A stretch of DNA of 64,000 nucleotides, from the NCBI RefSeq assembly GCF_002443255.2, contig NW_019211454.1, positions 137,936-201,935 on the forward strand. Direction: 5' to 3'. Positions 12,501-25,700 of this stretch are shown piece after piece. Position numbers and translations under genes: made by a program. The notes below the pieces were generated by a model. The model was not told where the DNA came from. It did no database searches and worked only from the letters and a program-made list of their open reading frames with translations. Every line of letters starts with the position of its first letter. Position 1 is the first letter of the stretch. The stretch is from Varroa destructor (Eukaryota > Arthropoda > Arachnida > Mesostigmata > Varroidae).

Positions 12501-15500
12501 GGAGTTGCCTGCACGAATTATGCTCGCTTTCTTTTCTGCTTACACACCCAGCCGTGTAGCTTTTTGGCGAATCGGAACCTCCTTTAGGAATAACAAGATA
12601 GATCTCGGCAGGTCAAGTAAATTCTATTAAAACATTTTGTAAAAAAAGCTCTATTAAAGAGTTTTTTTTGGAGGAAATTAGGAAAATAGCCTTGTGTCGT
12701 GGTGAGTCTTTTTTTCGTCAACTTCAAGGTGCTAACATTAATTCTTTCGCTATTTTAACGGAATATGGAGTCATAGAAAACCCTCAATTCTGTGTGATGA
12801 CATGCAGTTACTGAAAGAGACGTCCTATTGTTCATAGTTATTCAAAACTCCAAAGTACGTGCTTGTTGGGGTTACGCAATATTCATGCGACTTTAAAAAA
12901 CAGTCAACGTGTCGTCGTGATCCGCGGCAGACTTTGCTAATCACTACCACCAAGACCAAAGAAATGCAGTTTAGAACAAGCGATCGCGAAACAACCATAT
13001 TTTAACTTAGAGTGCATAAGAAGCTGTTAAATTCAAAAAGTATTTTCCTTTGTTGTCTTGAGCTTATGCCAAAGGACATATGTCTGTAGAGACATATTTA
13101 CAAATGGGTGAGGCAGAAACAAATTCCAATTCATATTATGCAAGGCTCAAAAGCTCGCATTTACATATCTTTTCGGCTTCTAAATTTAGACGTCGCACTT
13201 ACAGCTACTAAAAGAACATTTTCGACTCATTTCCGATACCCTAATCGTTATCTGGTGCTGTAGCATTCTATGCATGAAGGCAACCACGATACCAATTAAA
13301 GAAACGATTTTTATTAAGTTTACGCAGCCTATGTTTGCCGGTCATACGGGAATCGGTACTCTACATGGGATCTGATAGGAAGAAAATCATCTGTCGCACG
13401 CAGACTGCTTTTCACTTGCGTGCGCAGTCTTGTATTTTATGTTCATAGGCCACCTGAACCGCATAATAAAGGCTCTCCTTATGAACCATATATCTGAAAG
13501 CGTATATTTGCTAGAATTAGTCTATGGATTGGCATCTTGAAAACATGGTTTCATATTAAGCTGAGCCCATCTTTTGCGCTAAAGTCATTCTCACTGAATC
13601 TAATTTCAGATATTTCAAACGCGGCTCATATTTCGGGCTGGCCTGTTTTGAGAAACTTGACATTGCTAGTACTGTTGAACGTGGAGCCAGGTAAGCTGCA
13701 ATTTCCATTCAACTTAGTGGAATACGTATTCGCTAGAAGTTACAATTTAACCTTATTGACAGAGTAAAGCATGATCTCCATAAGTGATTCCAAGTATTAT
13801 TCCGAAACAAACTTTTTTTTACTCAGGCGTGGTAGAAATTCTTATAAGATGCCCTCAGAGACAAAATCCTTTCTCTCGATGCTTACCAAATATTTAGTTC
13901 CTTTGTAACCATAGCATATTGATAACGTGTTTCTTCGTAGATGGAACATAATTCATCAGTACTTATACGAAAAACCTGTGGTTCCAGTAAGCTAACTTAA
14001 TATATTAAGCTAGCTTTATTTACTGATATTTTTTAGGTCGTATCTTTATATATCTTTATAACACCGTGTGCCTCATTTTTGACTTACAATGAAAAAGTAC
14101 ACAACAGCCTACGCCGATTCCAATGCAGTTATTACTACTACAAAAACTACAAAGAATTCCTTGAATTCAATATAAAAATGCAGTTCGAATTAACGAGTTG
14201 CTCTAGCGCAAATAAAACTGGCTGTGTTATCTAGCCTCTATATAAAGAGTATTATTCTCTCGATTTTATTCAAAGCGAACTAAAGCCCTTTTGCGTGATA
14301 TACAGGATAGTGCTTTCAAATTGCGGAAATGTTCAGCGGGTTGTTCCTCGTAATGAAACACGTTTATCCACGACTCCTGATACGAGGCGAAAGCCTATTC
14401 GTTCTAGAATAAAACAGCAAATTCGTGATGGCAAAGAACAGCGCATCGTTTAGGTGAAGGCAAGCTATTATACAATCTTTTCGCGTTGGACCAGTTCCCA
14501 TAAAGATTAGAAATTTATAATAATATAATAATGAAAAATAGTTTTACTCGAAATCAGCGGTCAGCATTAGTGTTAGTTTATATGCAATTTTTGAAAAAGC
14601 GACACTCTAATGAGGTTTAGATTTAAAGAGCTCGAAAATTTAGCGAAGTAACTCGACACGCCGTTTTTAATATACTTGGGTTTTTGTACAAAAGCTATTC
14701 GCCGTTCTGGAGACAAGATTGTCAATTTCCAATTAGGTCATCTAGGTTATTTCCAACGGTCTTAGTGTATTTAGGACTTTTTGTACCACTCCCGAACTTT
14801 AAAACCTTTTGCCGTTTTAAGCTCTTATATTTTTGAGATTTTTGGCGAATTATTAGTACGATGTATATATATATATATATATAGGGACTCAAAAATGTAG
14901 ATTGTTATTACAAATGCATTTCCGGTTCTAATCTGTTGTGGTTATATAATACCCTCCAGCCGTTAGTGGTCAGCGGTCCGGACCTCGACTGTGCTACAGA
15001 TTTAATTAACTCCGGATATGCATAACGCCTTCTAAACCAGAAGCTTCCGGTGTACCCACCCGACCACGGGTGTATCACCGGAACTCCGTGTCGGAGAAAA
15101 GTTGCGCAAGCCTAACGTTTGATGGAGTTGTTGTGCGACGAATTCGGTCGTTTCTTCAGAAAGCTGAAAAAGCTTCTTAATACAAATCTCGTTAGCAACA
15201 CGATACCAATGGGCGACCAGCCTTCATTACATACACACCTTAGTCGGGTCGCCTTTCACACACATCACGCGTGAGTCCACATCACGCAGGAGGTACAGCA
15301 AATGCTGGAACTTACTGCGAGCCTATGGGTTTCCGTCTATCGTTTCTGTAGAAAAAAGGATACTCGATTCGGTTTTTTGTAGACTATCAGAAATCAAACG
15401 CGGTGATGAAGATGTTCGGGTTTCTGCCGCAAATTGACGACGCCCTTGGCGCGTTAAGGAGGCCAGAACAGTCAAATGCCACATTAAACCTGGCAAACGA

Positions 15501-18500
15501 TTACCGGCACATCTTCATGGCGCCCGAAAATGGGTAGAACATAGCATTTTAAACCCGATGTGGCTTGTATTTGTTGAAGCGGTTGTTCTTTGGATTATCT
15601 AACGCTCCGGAGACATTCTAGTAGTTAATAAACCGGGTTCTGGGTAGGTTGCGATACTAAATGGCATTAGTGTACGTAGATAATATTATATTCCAGAGAA
15701 ATTAAGGACTTTTTGCATTTGGCAGCTGGTTTCTATTCTCAGCCCTGCCGATCTACACCTCAGGACGTCGACATGCACATTCACTATTGTTATATATTTT
15801 GGCCATGGATTTTTGAGCAAGACCTTTAACTCCTACGATGTGAGTTTTATATTCGGTGTAGCCGTTAGACATTTCACTAGAAATATGTGGCCCTAAGATT
15901 AACAGGGAAATAGGTTAACCACTAAACTATCACTAAAACAAGGCCTTTAATGTTATCCAAAGAAACGAACATCCTATACGAGCCACTACGACCGTCCGTA
16001 AACCGAGAAACCTTTTGGGGATAGCACCATACTACGGTTTGTGTCGAGCGCCGAAATCGCCAAGCCGCTGTGCGGTTTTCTAAAAGTAGGCCGTCCGTTT
16101 TTCTAGGCCGCTTATATGATGATTCGTTTTTGGCTCTGAAGATTATAAGCCGTGGTGCTGACTCGAAAACAATTACAACGCACCAACTAGCAAGTCTGCG
16201 CTAGGCTCCACACTTCAAAGTAGGACCAAGGTGGATCTAGTATATAAAAACAGGAATGTAGGCAAATTGTAACTGCATGAAACCACACTTTACCATTTCA
16301 TGTTATGAGGTGTCCAACGATCGGCTGAACCAGCGGTATGCGTTCTTTGCCGTTAGTGTCATCTGAGCAATGCACAGACCGTCCACTACCTCGTGTGTCG
16401 CTATTTTCCAGAGCACAGAGTTATACTCTGTGCGAAACTTCGAAAATGTTCGCTGTCGCGAATTCTACCAAAGAATAAAGCCGAACAATAAGCGTTGACT
16501 GCTCTTGACGCCCGTGAGTACGCTGACACGGCTAGTCGCTAAGATGAGTTTGGACCTTAGGGCCGTTTCGCGTCCCGAAACGTAGACGCCGTTGTTACGG
16601 ACAACGCAAGCTACTTACGGGATTGGCACTTCGAGCAATGGTTAGCGCGCCCCAACGTTTGCCACGTAAATTGCTATAATGCACCCGCAGGCGAGCGGGT
16701 TGAGGGAGCAGACAGTCCGCACAATTATATAGCACCTGTCTGCGCGGTTGCTGAAGACGCCCGGTTTCTCCATCTCGCAATGAACCTTATGGTATGCAAG
16801 GCTTTAGGTGAAACTTTGTTCGAGTTGCTCTATGGATTGAAGCGGTGTTGCCTAATGAGCCCCCACGCCACGGTTAGTCCAATCGCCCGATTTCTTCGTA
16901 TATGAGAGGTGACCCACACCCAGATTTTCCGGCGGATTCGAGGTCTTAAAACAACGCCCACTTCACACAGGTAGCTTTGGCTTCGGAAGCCCGTTCTTCC
17001 ACACTGCTCTCGCCAACAGATTGACATATCCTTAAAACTGCTCAAATTATAGCTTGGGCGGAGCTTCGAGAAGCGAGTCGCGCGGTACGCCTATCAATAA
17101 GGCGCGACACAATACGGACGTGCGTGCCTCGCCTAACATAAGAGGACTGGACGCTAGACAAAGCTGTCCCGCTTGATAGCATAGATGAGTGAAACGGGTT
17201 ATTGTTACAATAAGTGTATTTCCTGCTAACGCTGGTTGTGGATATGTAATAGCCTCCAGCCGGCTGATTAACCGATTGTCGCCAGTAGTTGGACCTCATC
17301 ATTGCTACAGTGTATATAAGTTCGTGCGACGCAATGCTTAACGGCACTACTATATGTCGGAGACGAAATTTATCTCTCTTTAGGAACGGATAGAAGAATG
17401 TCCGTTATGCTATTATGAGAACGCATTTTTTCTTCAGTGTACTTTGCCTGTATGAAGGACTGGGACCGCTAGGTCCATTGTTGTAAGCAACACACAATTA
17501 TACAACAATGTATATGAAAGCAGATATATTGGAAACTCCGGCATTTCTATAAAACTCCAAAAAAAACATGCACATAATATACATACATAACTTAGCTTCA
17601 AAGGTACTTCTGCTTTTTACACGAAATTAATCTCACTTATGCTTCTTTTTACTTCATGCGGATAGCTTTCGCATAGTGCGAACATATTAAATATTTAAAT
17701 AAGAACCGCAACTATAAAATATCTTTAATGATACCCGTTTACTTCTTATATTTTTAGGATGAAATCAGTAGGTGTACTTACAAGAAGCTACTCGTTGTTA
17801 CATGTCTACAGAAGTTTCCTTCAAACTCAAGTACGGTAAGTTTCTGCATTGAATTTAATTGTAATATATTGACGTTTCTGCGCTTGCAAATATAACTTGC
17901 AACGTAATGTAAAGAAGTGAATGGGTATGTTGGCTTTCAGTTAATTTATTCGTATAACTTTCATTTGCCTATTGATTTTCTTTTTGTGGATAAAAAGCCA
18001 CTCTCAGATCAACATCTTGCCGGTCATGCGGTCAGACAATAAATCAATTAGTTTTTGATGGTAGGACTAAATGTGTTTTTTTTTGGGGGTGATCCCGTTC
18101 GAAGTGGTCACGATTGAACTAGATCTATGAGACACACAAGTCACTAAATTTGTTAACTCAAACCAGATAATCTGGTTCACTTATGTTTTTAATTGATTCT
18201 TAGTTTTTGACAAAGAGTGGAGATCATTTCACGTGAAGATTGAAGATAAAAAAAATTAAATAAGAGCGATAAATTAAGGTAGGATATTTAGCATGAACAA
18301 CTCGTTATGGTAATGTCGTAACATTTTTTTTTAAAAACTATTGTAGGAGTGTGACACAACATGCTTGGAAATGTAATGCTTTAGCTTAGTGCTCTAAGTC
18401 AATGCGACTTTGGGGTCTCATATAACTCTATAGTAACTTTTATTAAATGCAATTATTAGCCTTCTTTGGAGGGTGTAGCTTCCCGACACGTTAGATTGTT

Positions 18501-19722
18501 CTGGGAAAAGGATCGCCTATGTTGCTTGAATACAGTCCATGCGAAATTCGATTGTATAGTAAATAACCGGTAGTTGGTACTTGGTCGGTAAAAAATACAG
18601 CAATCGGATATGCACTTAATGGCAAGCCCGTATATTTTTTTTTTTGATTGAATATGAGATTTTCAGAGAAGTATTCATTTAGAAAGCTAACTTCTGTAGC
18701 AAGTAACTACGCCGTATTTATCACCGCGACACAAAGGCACATGGGGCTAGGGAATCGATTTGGCAAAAATTTAAAAACGGTGTCAGGAATGTGGGGCCTA
18801 TATCGTTTGTTACATGATACTTAAGGTGACCTATGAGATTGTGGAATTCTTGTATTGTTCAGCGCCCGGTATGAGCTACAACCCTATAATCTAAAAAGGA
18901 AATGCTGCCAGTTACACAACTTCCAGCTACGATGACCATTGTATAGAAGTTCTATTGTATGTAAACCATGTTTGAACATTGTCACAGCCATCTTCTCGAG
19001 GAACCTGGTAGCTACAGTGACCTCCTTCACTTCTTTCAACACAAAAGGAATGTCATTGGTCAGCGTAAAACGGATCACAACTCTGCTACAATGTACAGTA
19101 ATAAAGGTGACTATACATTATTTGGAATGGTACTGAACTTTATGATAAAATTAAATGTAATAAAAATAACAAATTAAATAGTTTCCTTTATGAAAAAAAT
19201 ATAGCCTTTAACTTCTACTCGACGATGCTCTTTTTTCAAGATGGCTAGGTAACTGGTATCCCTTAAATATTTTACTTTTAAATCTAAAAACAAATTAATG
19301 CTGTTTGTGTGACTTGTTTTTGGTTTTGTAGGAGGCTATCTAATGGCTGAGGTAGATCTCGCCACTTTTGATGACGGCAGTGAAAAGGTATTTTCGAACA
19401 CTATGAAAACGAGCGTATAGGAAAAGATGACCTGGTAATTAATTATTCGAAATAGACTAACTCATTAGAATTGTTGCGACTCAATGGTAAAGCGTTACTG
19501 TTATTCTTATTTCTTTTATTCGAATAGAAAAACTACATACGAAAAACCGATGATTTTCTCCTAATTCTGCTATGTCACGATTGGTAATCACTGGCAACAC
19601 CTCAACCTAAACCAATCAGTTTTTAATCATGACTTCTTTAATGAAGAATATTATGTGGTGAGAATTTTTTGTATGCCTTTATAACATCTGCCAAAAAGAG
19701 CTTGAAATATTCTAATTATAAT

Positions 19723-19767
<45 letters not shown>

Positions 19768-22700
19768 GCCCACTTCTCGGTCTGCCATTCCCATTATTAC
19801 GTGTTCTTGTGTTTCTTTATAAGCGTATTTATAGGTTTATCAGACTTATGCCAAAGAATCACCTTGCTCTAAACATATGTCGCAATTACGCTTTGAATGT
19901 ATCAAGCAGATGATGTTCTGCAAGAAAAATTGCATTCTACGGTACGATCTACCCTTCACAGCTGTTTGTGTCACAACTTGTTAAAAAGATTGAAATAAAC
20001 AAAATGGGGTAAAAGGATCAATTATTACAATGGTGCTCGGCATTCAAGGCATAGCTAACTCCACTCTTACATGACAAACAAGACCAACATTTTACTGAAC
20101 ATTATTATTAAATAATTCCGTTATCAAGAAAGTGGTTGAAGCATATAGTCAAATGTATTAAAATAATAAGTTCTGGAATATTTTTTAACACATGCGATAT
20201 TTTATTCCAGAGACAGAAAATCAGTTTTGTTTTTCTGTTGTCTTCAAATAATCGCATTTGACGTAGGTGGATCGTGGAAGTTATATGCCCGCAGTCATGG
20301 AAATTACTCACCCGGCTGGTTGCTTCTCGCAATTCCTCAATTACTTTGGAGAGAAGGTTAGTCTCATCTACCGTGTCTACTTAGTCCGGCGTTTATAGAG
20401 ACATGTAAAGGATAGTAACATTGATAGTTGAAAATTAAAAAGTCTTAAAGTTAGAAGTTTTCAAGAAAACAAAGTATTATTATTATTCCAGCAGTTAGAA
20501 ATAGGTTGGCTCATAACTGTAACCCTCCCCCTCCTATCTCTTTGCTTACTTTTTTTAAATCATCTTTATTTCTATTTGTCTTTGGGTATCGAAATTTAAG
20601 ACCTTAAATATTATAAAACAGATTAACTGATTGATTATGAGGAAACTACAGCAGCGGTTAGGAATTAGAATCCTTTGTTTTGTCAGGAAAATCCGATAAG
20701 TACTCGATTCAATCCTAGGGTAGTGTAAGAATGTAAAATTATGGAAGCAATATTTGAAATCAACGCAGTCTATCTGTACTTTTCATTTATGTACGTATTC
20801 TTGTCATACATACCACAGTTGATATTAAACTGGGTTAAGCTAAAGCACAGCTCCAGCGCATATCCTAGTCTTGGCTTTAGCTGACAAGAAAATGCACCAT
20901 CTTTATCTCATGCGTCTTTATTATCGATAAAGCTGCTATCATCTCATTGCCTATCTCATCATCTTATAGTAAAAAAAACACCTATCTTCTGAAATTTGAA
21001 AGTGAGACAAGTTTAGAATGCCCGACAAACGTATTCACAATCGTCAACCAAAGCGTGCAGTGATATCCGTGCCCTACGATTTGAAAATTGGATAGCAGTA
21101 TTCTCTGTTTATGATTTCTATTCATTTAACTACTTTGGTTTGCACACACATGTGAACCGATACGTACCCATTACTTGTCCTCTAGGCGAGCTGAAGTCTG
21201 AAGGTATCGTTTGAGGATAGATCTTCGATGAACAATCGATATCGATCATCAATAATTATATCTATAAATAAGCGATTAAGCATGCATTTTCACCCATTAT
21301 AGTCGCAAGCTCGGCTAGCTGCTTACTTAGGAAAGGAATTTTTAACAGCACCAAATGAGACGACCTAACGCTTTCTCGTGGAGATGCCATCATGCGGCTC
21401 ATTCGATTGTAAAACAAGAGTTAGTAACTTTCTATTTGAAAAGCAGTCCTCTGTGATTAGATCTCAGCTGGTACTCCAAAACACTTTAGAATATCGATGA
21501 TTTACGAAGTGTGCTGCACCTGGTAGCCACTTCATTTGAAATCTATGCCGATTTCTTCGTAAAATATTATACCGTTTTAACGGAACAACATTTAAACCCA
21601 AACCCAGTAAATCAAGTTTAGTTCACCCAACGCCTAATTTAATCATGGGTATATTTTGCTATTTAAAATTATGAAAGCCCGGAGAATAAGGTTATTAAGA
21701 TGTGAACTTCAGTCGTTTCGGCAATTACAAGAACTTCTGTCCATCGAGGGTGAACCGAAAGTTTTTATATGCTAGAACTTCAGATATCGCTTTGGCAAAT
21801 CTACTGCAACCTAGTGTATCATGTACTAGTATGAAATACAGCATATTGTTTCCTATAGAGCAGTCTTATCGATTTGTCTATTATAACTCATTAACAACGA
21901 TATTTTCGCTACAAAAAGGAGTAGCTTGTAACGTACAGTACTCAACTTGTTTATTTTTTTTATTTTAATATTTTATGCTTCGAAACTAATATATTGGGCA
22001 CTGCGAGTTTGCTAAGGTAAAGTATGCGTAAGGTCGAAATTTTTTGTCACAGTAATTTTCAGCCTAAGTTTTTTCATTTATTAATATTGCTGGAAATTGC
22101 CAGAAGTCAACGCGGTTAATGCTGAACAGATCTAAATCTTATTTTTATAATACCAATTTTTCTTTAAATTACATCTCTAGTCTAAAATAACAGATTTTCT
22201 AGAAATACAGGAGATTACATTAATCATATAGTTTAAATCAGTCGGTTTGTATCGCTGTTTCTCGTAAGCATACTTCATCTTACTAGAATACTCAAGAAAA
22301 AAACGGAATTTTCTTCTAGGGTGTTCTTCAATAATTTAAGATATACTTATGTTGCAAAACTTTCGGGTATTAATTGCCTATACTTTGAGAAAGGATCTAT
22401 GACATCGGCGACCGTCAATTGACCTTTGTAATACTGCGTCTTGTTCTTCCTGGAACACGGTGTAGACCGATGTGTTGTACGGCGTGCTGCTACGCAGTCC
22501 TGGAATGCTGCGATAGCGTTGGCACTGCTGGGCATATCAAACGGATGATTCGCGGTATGAGAAGTTATAGTGCAATGTAAATATTTGCGGTTTTTATGGG
22601 AGCGGTGTAAGGCTGTTACAAGCGAATCGGGAAAACTTTGAAACTGAATAACCTTTGGGCTAGTTGCGCTAGAATAACGATTCTTTAATGTGTTGGAAGT

Positions 22701-25700
22701 AGTCTGCTATTTTTTACGTAATTGTTTCAACGCTAGGGCAGGTTCTGGACAGTCATACGCCCACCATTAGCGTTTTCATATATAAATTCTGCATCTATGG
22801 CTTATAGCCAATCGGTAGTAGGACATGATTATCCAGCAGTTCCTTTTTTAGGGCGTGGAAGACTTGGAATTACGTGGACTTGAATCTGGAAAATAGGTGA
22901 GTTGAAGCCAACGTTGGATATTGCTTTGTTTGACCCAGGAACTAGTTGAAACGTTACGATGAAAACTGGCGTCTCTATCAGCTAACTAGACTGCGTTGTT
23001 TCGATTGCCGTACTAACATCTATTGCAAGTACTTCCATCTTCTTATGTTCGAACATTTTTGCTATTATCATCAAACACGGTACCTCTTTAGGGCAACGCC
23101 ATTCTCTCCCCTGTTACTCTGTCTGCCATTCTCTCAACGCGCAATAGAGACTGTACGATGATCCCTCTCAGATAGTATGCTATAGGCAAGTTTTTTGACG
23201 ATTAAAGTTTTGCGATTTTTATGTGGAAGTGACCATATGCATTTCCAATTGGCCTGAACTAAATTTACGGAGGACCCATTTTTCACTCAGATTCGTTTTG
23301 CAGTATATGGGTTATAATTCTGTTACATTTTGAACGCCAGTTTTAACTGACAAAGTCCTTAGACATAAGCTTTCGTGAGAAGCCTCCTCTATTGCGGCAA
23401 TGTATTATTGTCCTGAAGGGGCAAATCCTCTTATCTGGCTGCCTCATCGCTAGCCCTGAACACTCTAGTCTCCATGTTTAGAACGTTTGCACCATATACG
23501 TATTTTGCTTTCGGTTAAAGCCTTCTTGCCTAATGTCTTATAATCTTCGATGAATTTCTGCACTGCTATAGCTTTCGAGTGAAAAAAAAACTAGACCGCG
23601 AAACTTTTATTTTTAAGGATGTTTTTCCTTCTAAACTCATTTCCCCTAAGGGGTAAACTATTCTTTTGTAACTCATTTTTAAAGGATTGGAATACTTATC
23701 AGTCGAATTTCGTCTGCTTGCAGCGCAGAGTTCATAAATTATTCAACTTCGAAGTTTGTCGGATTCACTTATAACAGCTAGATATTTTCTCTGGCCGGTT
23801 GTGTCCTGTCCTTGCAGCTGGCTGTATACGCCTTTTCACTTAATGCATAGACACATAATTGCGAAAATCCACCTTCGTCACGATCAATGTATGTGTTGTT
23901 TTATTAATGCTATTAATACCCGCAGCTCAGAAATTTCACATAAGAACAAATATAATAATATTTCTTCCGGACAGATAAGAACATGATAACATAATTGCAT
24001 ATACTGTGGCAAAAAACCTTGAACGACACTATAATAAATAAACGACCATAATTCTATACAATATGCGTTACGGTTACTCCAACTCGTTTGCTGTATCCAT
24101 ACTATTTATCGTCCCGGTTTATCCGTACGGCTAGCTGCTTAGTTCAATTATCTACGAGATGTGCACGTAGAACCCATCTGTTCTTTATATCTGTTTATAG
24201 AAGGAGACGAGACACGCTATTCGTTAAGCCGAACGGGTACTTAATTTAGTATCGTGACATCTTTTCCAGGCGAACGATTTAGAACCATAATTCTCATAGC
24301 ACGGTCGCAATAAGTATACATCATGATAAGGCGTTGCGCATAATAAGGAATCTAGATGTACAGAATTTGCCGGTGACCTGCGAGAAGCTGTTGTTTTCAT
24401 TTTTGATTGGGGAATTGTGAAACTTTCCAACTGAAAATAACTTCTTTAGTGCGCTTCCTAAGAGATTGTCTCTTTCCGGGCTTTTAAAGCGGTGGTGCTA
24501 ACTCGTGTGCTCTCGACGTTTGGCGTCGGACGAGTGCAGCAGGTGATAAATATTACCCGCTATACATAGTCTCTCGCAAATTGTTTGTATATTAAGTTAT
24601 TTTGTTTTATTTAAAAGCTTAGTTCTCATCAATGTTAAGAAAAGTGCAACGATATTTCGTACACTTGACTGACCTGAACAGCAGCGTTTTCCTGTAGTAG
24701 AAAAAAGTTATGACAGTACAGATTACCTGCTTTTAGTTCGCTCCTACTTGCAAATAACAGAAACAACGTCGATTGTGCCAAGGTCAATGAGCTTGTGACA
24801 AGAATATTGGCAAAAAGACACGGAAAAATACACATTTTTTTTAAATTCGTTAAAACTGTTTTTAAAAAGAGGCTGTCTTTGGTTTGGGCATGTCTGTTAA
24901 TGGTGGTTGTCTTCATTCCACCAAAATACAACGTTGGTTTTCTGACGTGTGGGCTCTACTGAATTCCAGGTGTTCGCTCTATGGCGATTCGCTCTCCTAC
25001 GAAAAAGAATCCTTTTTTTCTCGCAGCCTCCTATTGGTACGTTTACGCGTATATGATTTGGCCTAGGCCAACTGTGACGAGAATTTTTTTACAGGGTACG
25101 CATAAAGGGAGATGACTATTTTGCATTCACGAAACTTTCGTCGAAACGAATTGAGCAGTTGGGTATAAACTGCCATCTAACATAACCTTTTCCGTCTGAA
25201 TTAAATTTTCAGTTGTGTTATACCATTTATAAAATAATTCAAAATGAATGTCCGGTGTCTCGATCAGAAAATCCACTCATAAAAATTGTTTCCGTAAGGC
25301 CGTATTCAGTCCTGGTGAGATAAAAAAACATCCAATGTTAATTCATCACTGGCAGATACAGGTCGTTGGAGCGACCATTGTTTGCTAGTGGTTTGGGCAA
25401 AAACACAAACTGCCCAAACCATAATTTTTTTCCTATATTTCTACTAGACGATGTGTGTACGTCAGTCTACTGTTCATTTCCATCATGAAAAAAATAGCAA
25501 AGACTGTAAATAGATTTTTTATGTCAGCGTTGACGAGGTCTAATTATGAAAGCATAAAGAACTACTTTTCACATAGGTACAAATTGCGCAAAATGGCATA
25601 CTCAAAAACCTAAACCTTGAAAGATAACCTAGTGATAACCTGGCAATCAGAAGATGATTATAGTTCGTTGTTGTTGTTGTTGTTGTTGTTGGTGGTATTG

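Larger units (their letters stand above)
14901..17320 (+). mobile_element. decayed Ty3/gypsy LTR retrotransposon
   Basis: Degenerate direct repeats bound the element (14901-15010 and 17201-17320). They share TGTTGTGG-TAT-TAATA-CCTCCAGCCG and a GGACCTC...GCTACAG tail. The interior is GC-richer than the host intron. It encodes a reverse transcriptase remnant: from 15361 the frame reads IRFFVDYQKSNAVMKM and LPQIDDALGAL (family pattern RFCVDYRxLNAVT...LPxIDDxLDAL). Near 15664 it reads ALVYVDNII, the catalytic box with D replaced by N. A further block near 16050 (IAKPLCGFLK) resembles the segment leading to RNase H. Frames are broken by stops and shifts and the element is only about 2.4 kb, so it is dead. 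It sits in a DENND11 intron, sense to the gene. Confidence 0.75.

Noticed and set aside
17433..17471. Candidate for the missing DENND11 segment before MKSVG (reads YFACMKDWDR)
   Set aside because: Wrong phase and ends at a stop. The true exon was found at 13610-13690.
18347..18376. Alternative DENND11 micro-exons in the 17836-19331 intron (also 18216-18232)
   Set aside because: Phase could be forced, but the encoded residues do not match the family. 18988-19007 does.
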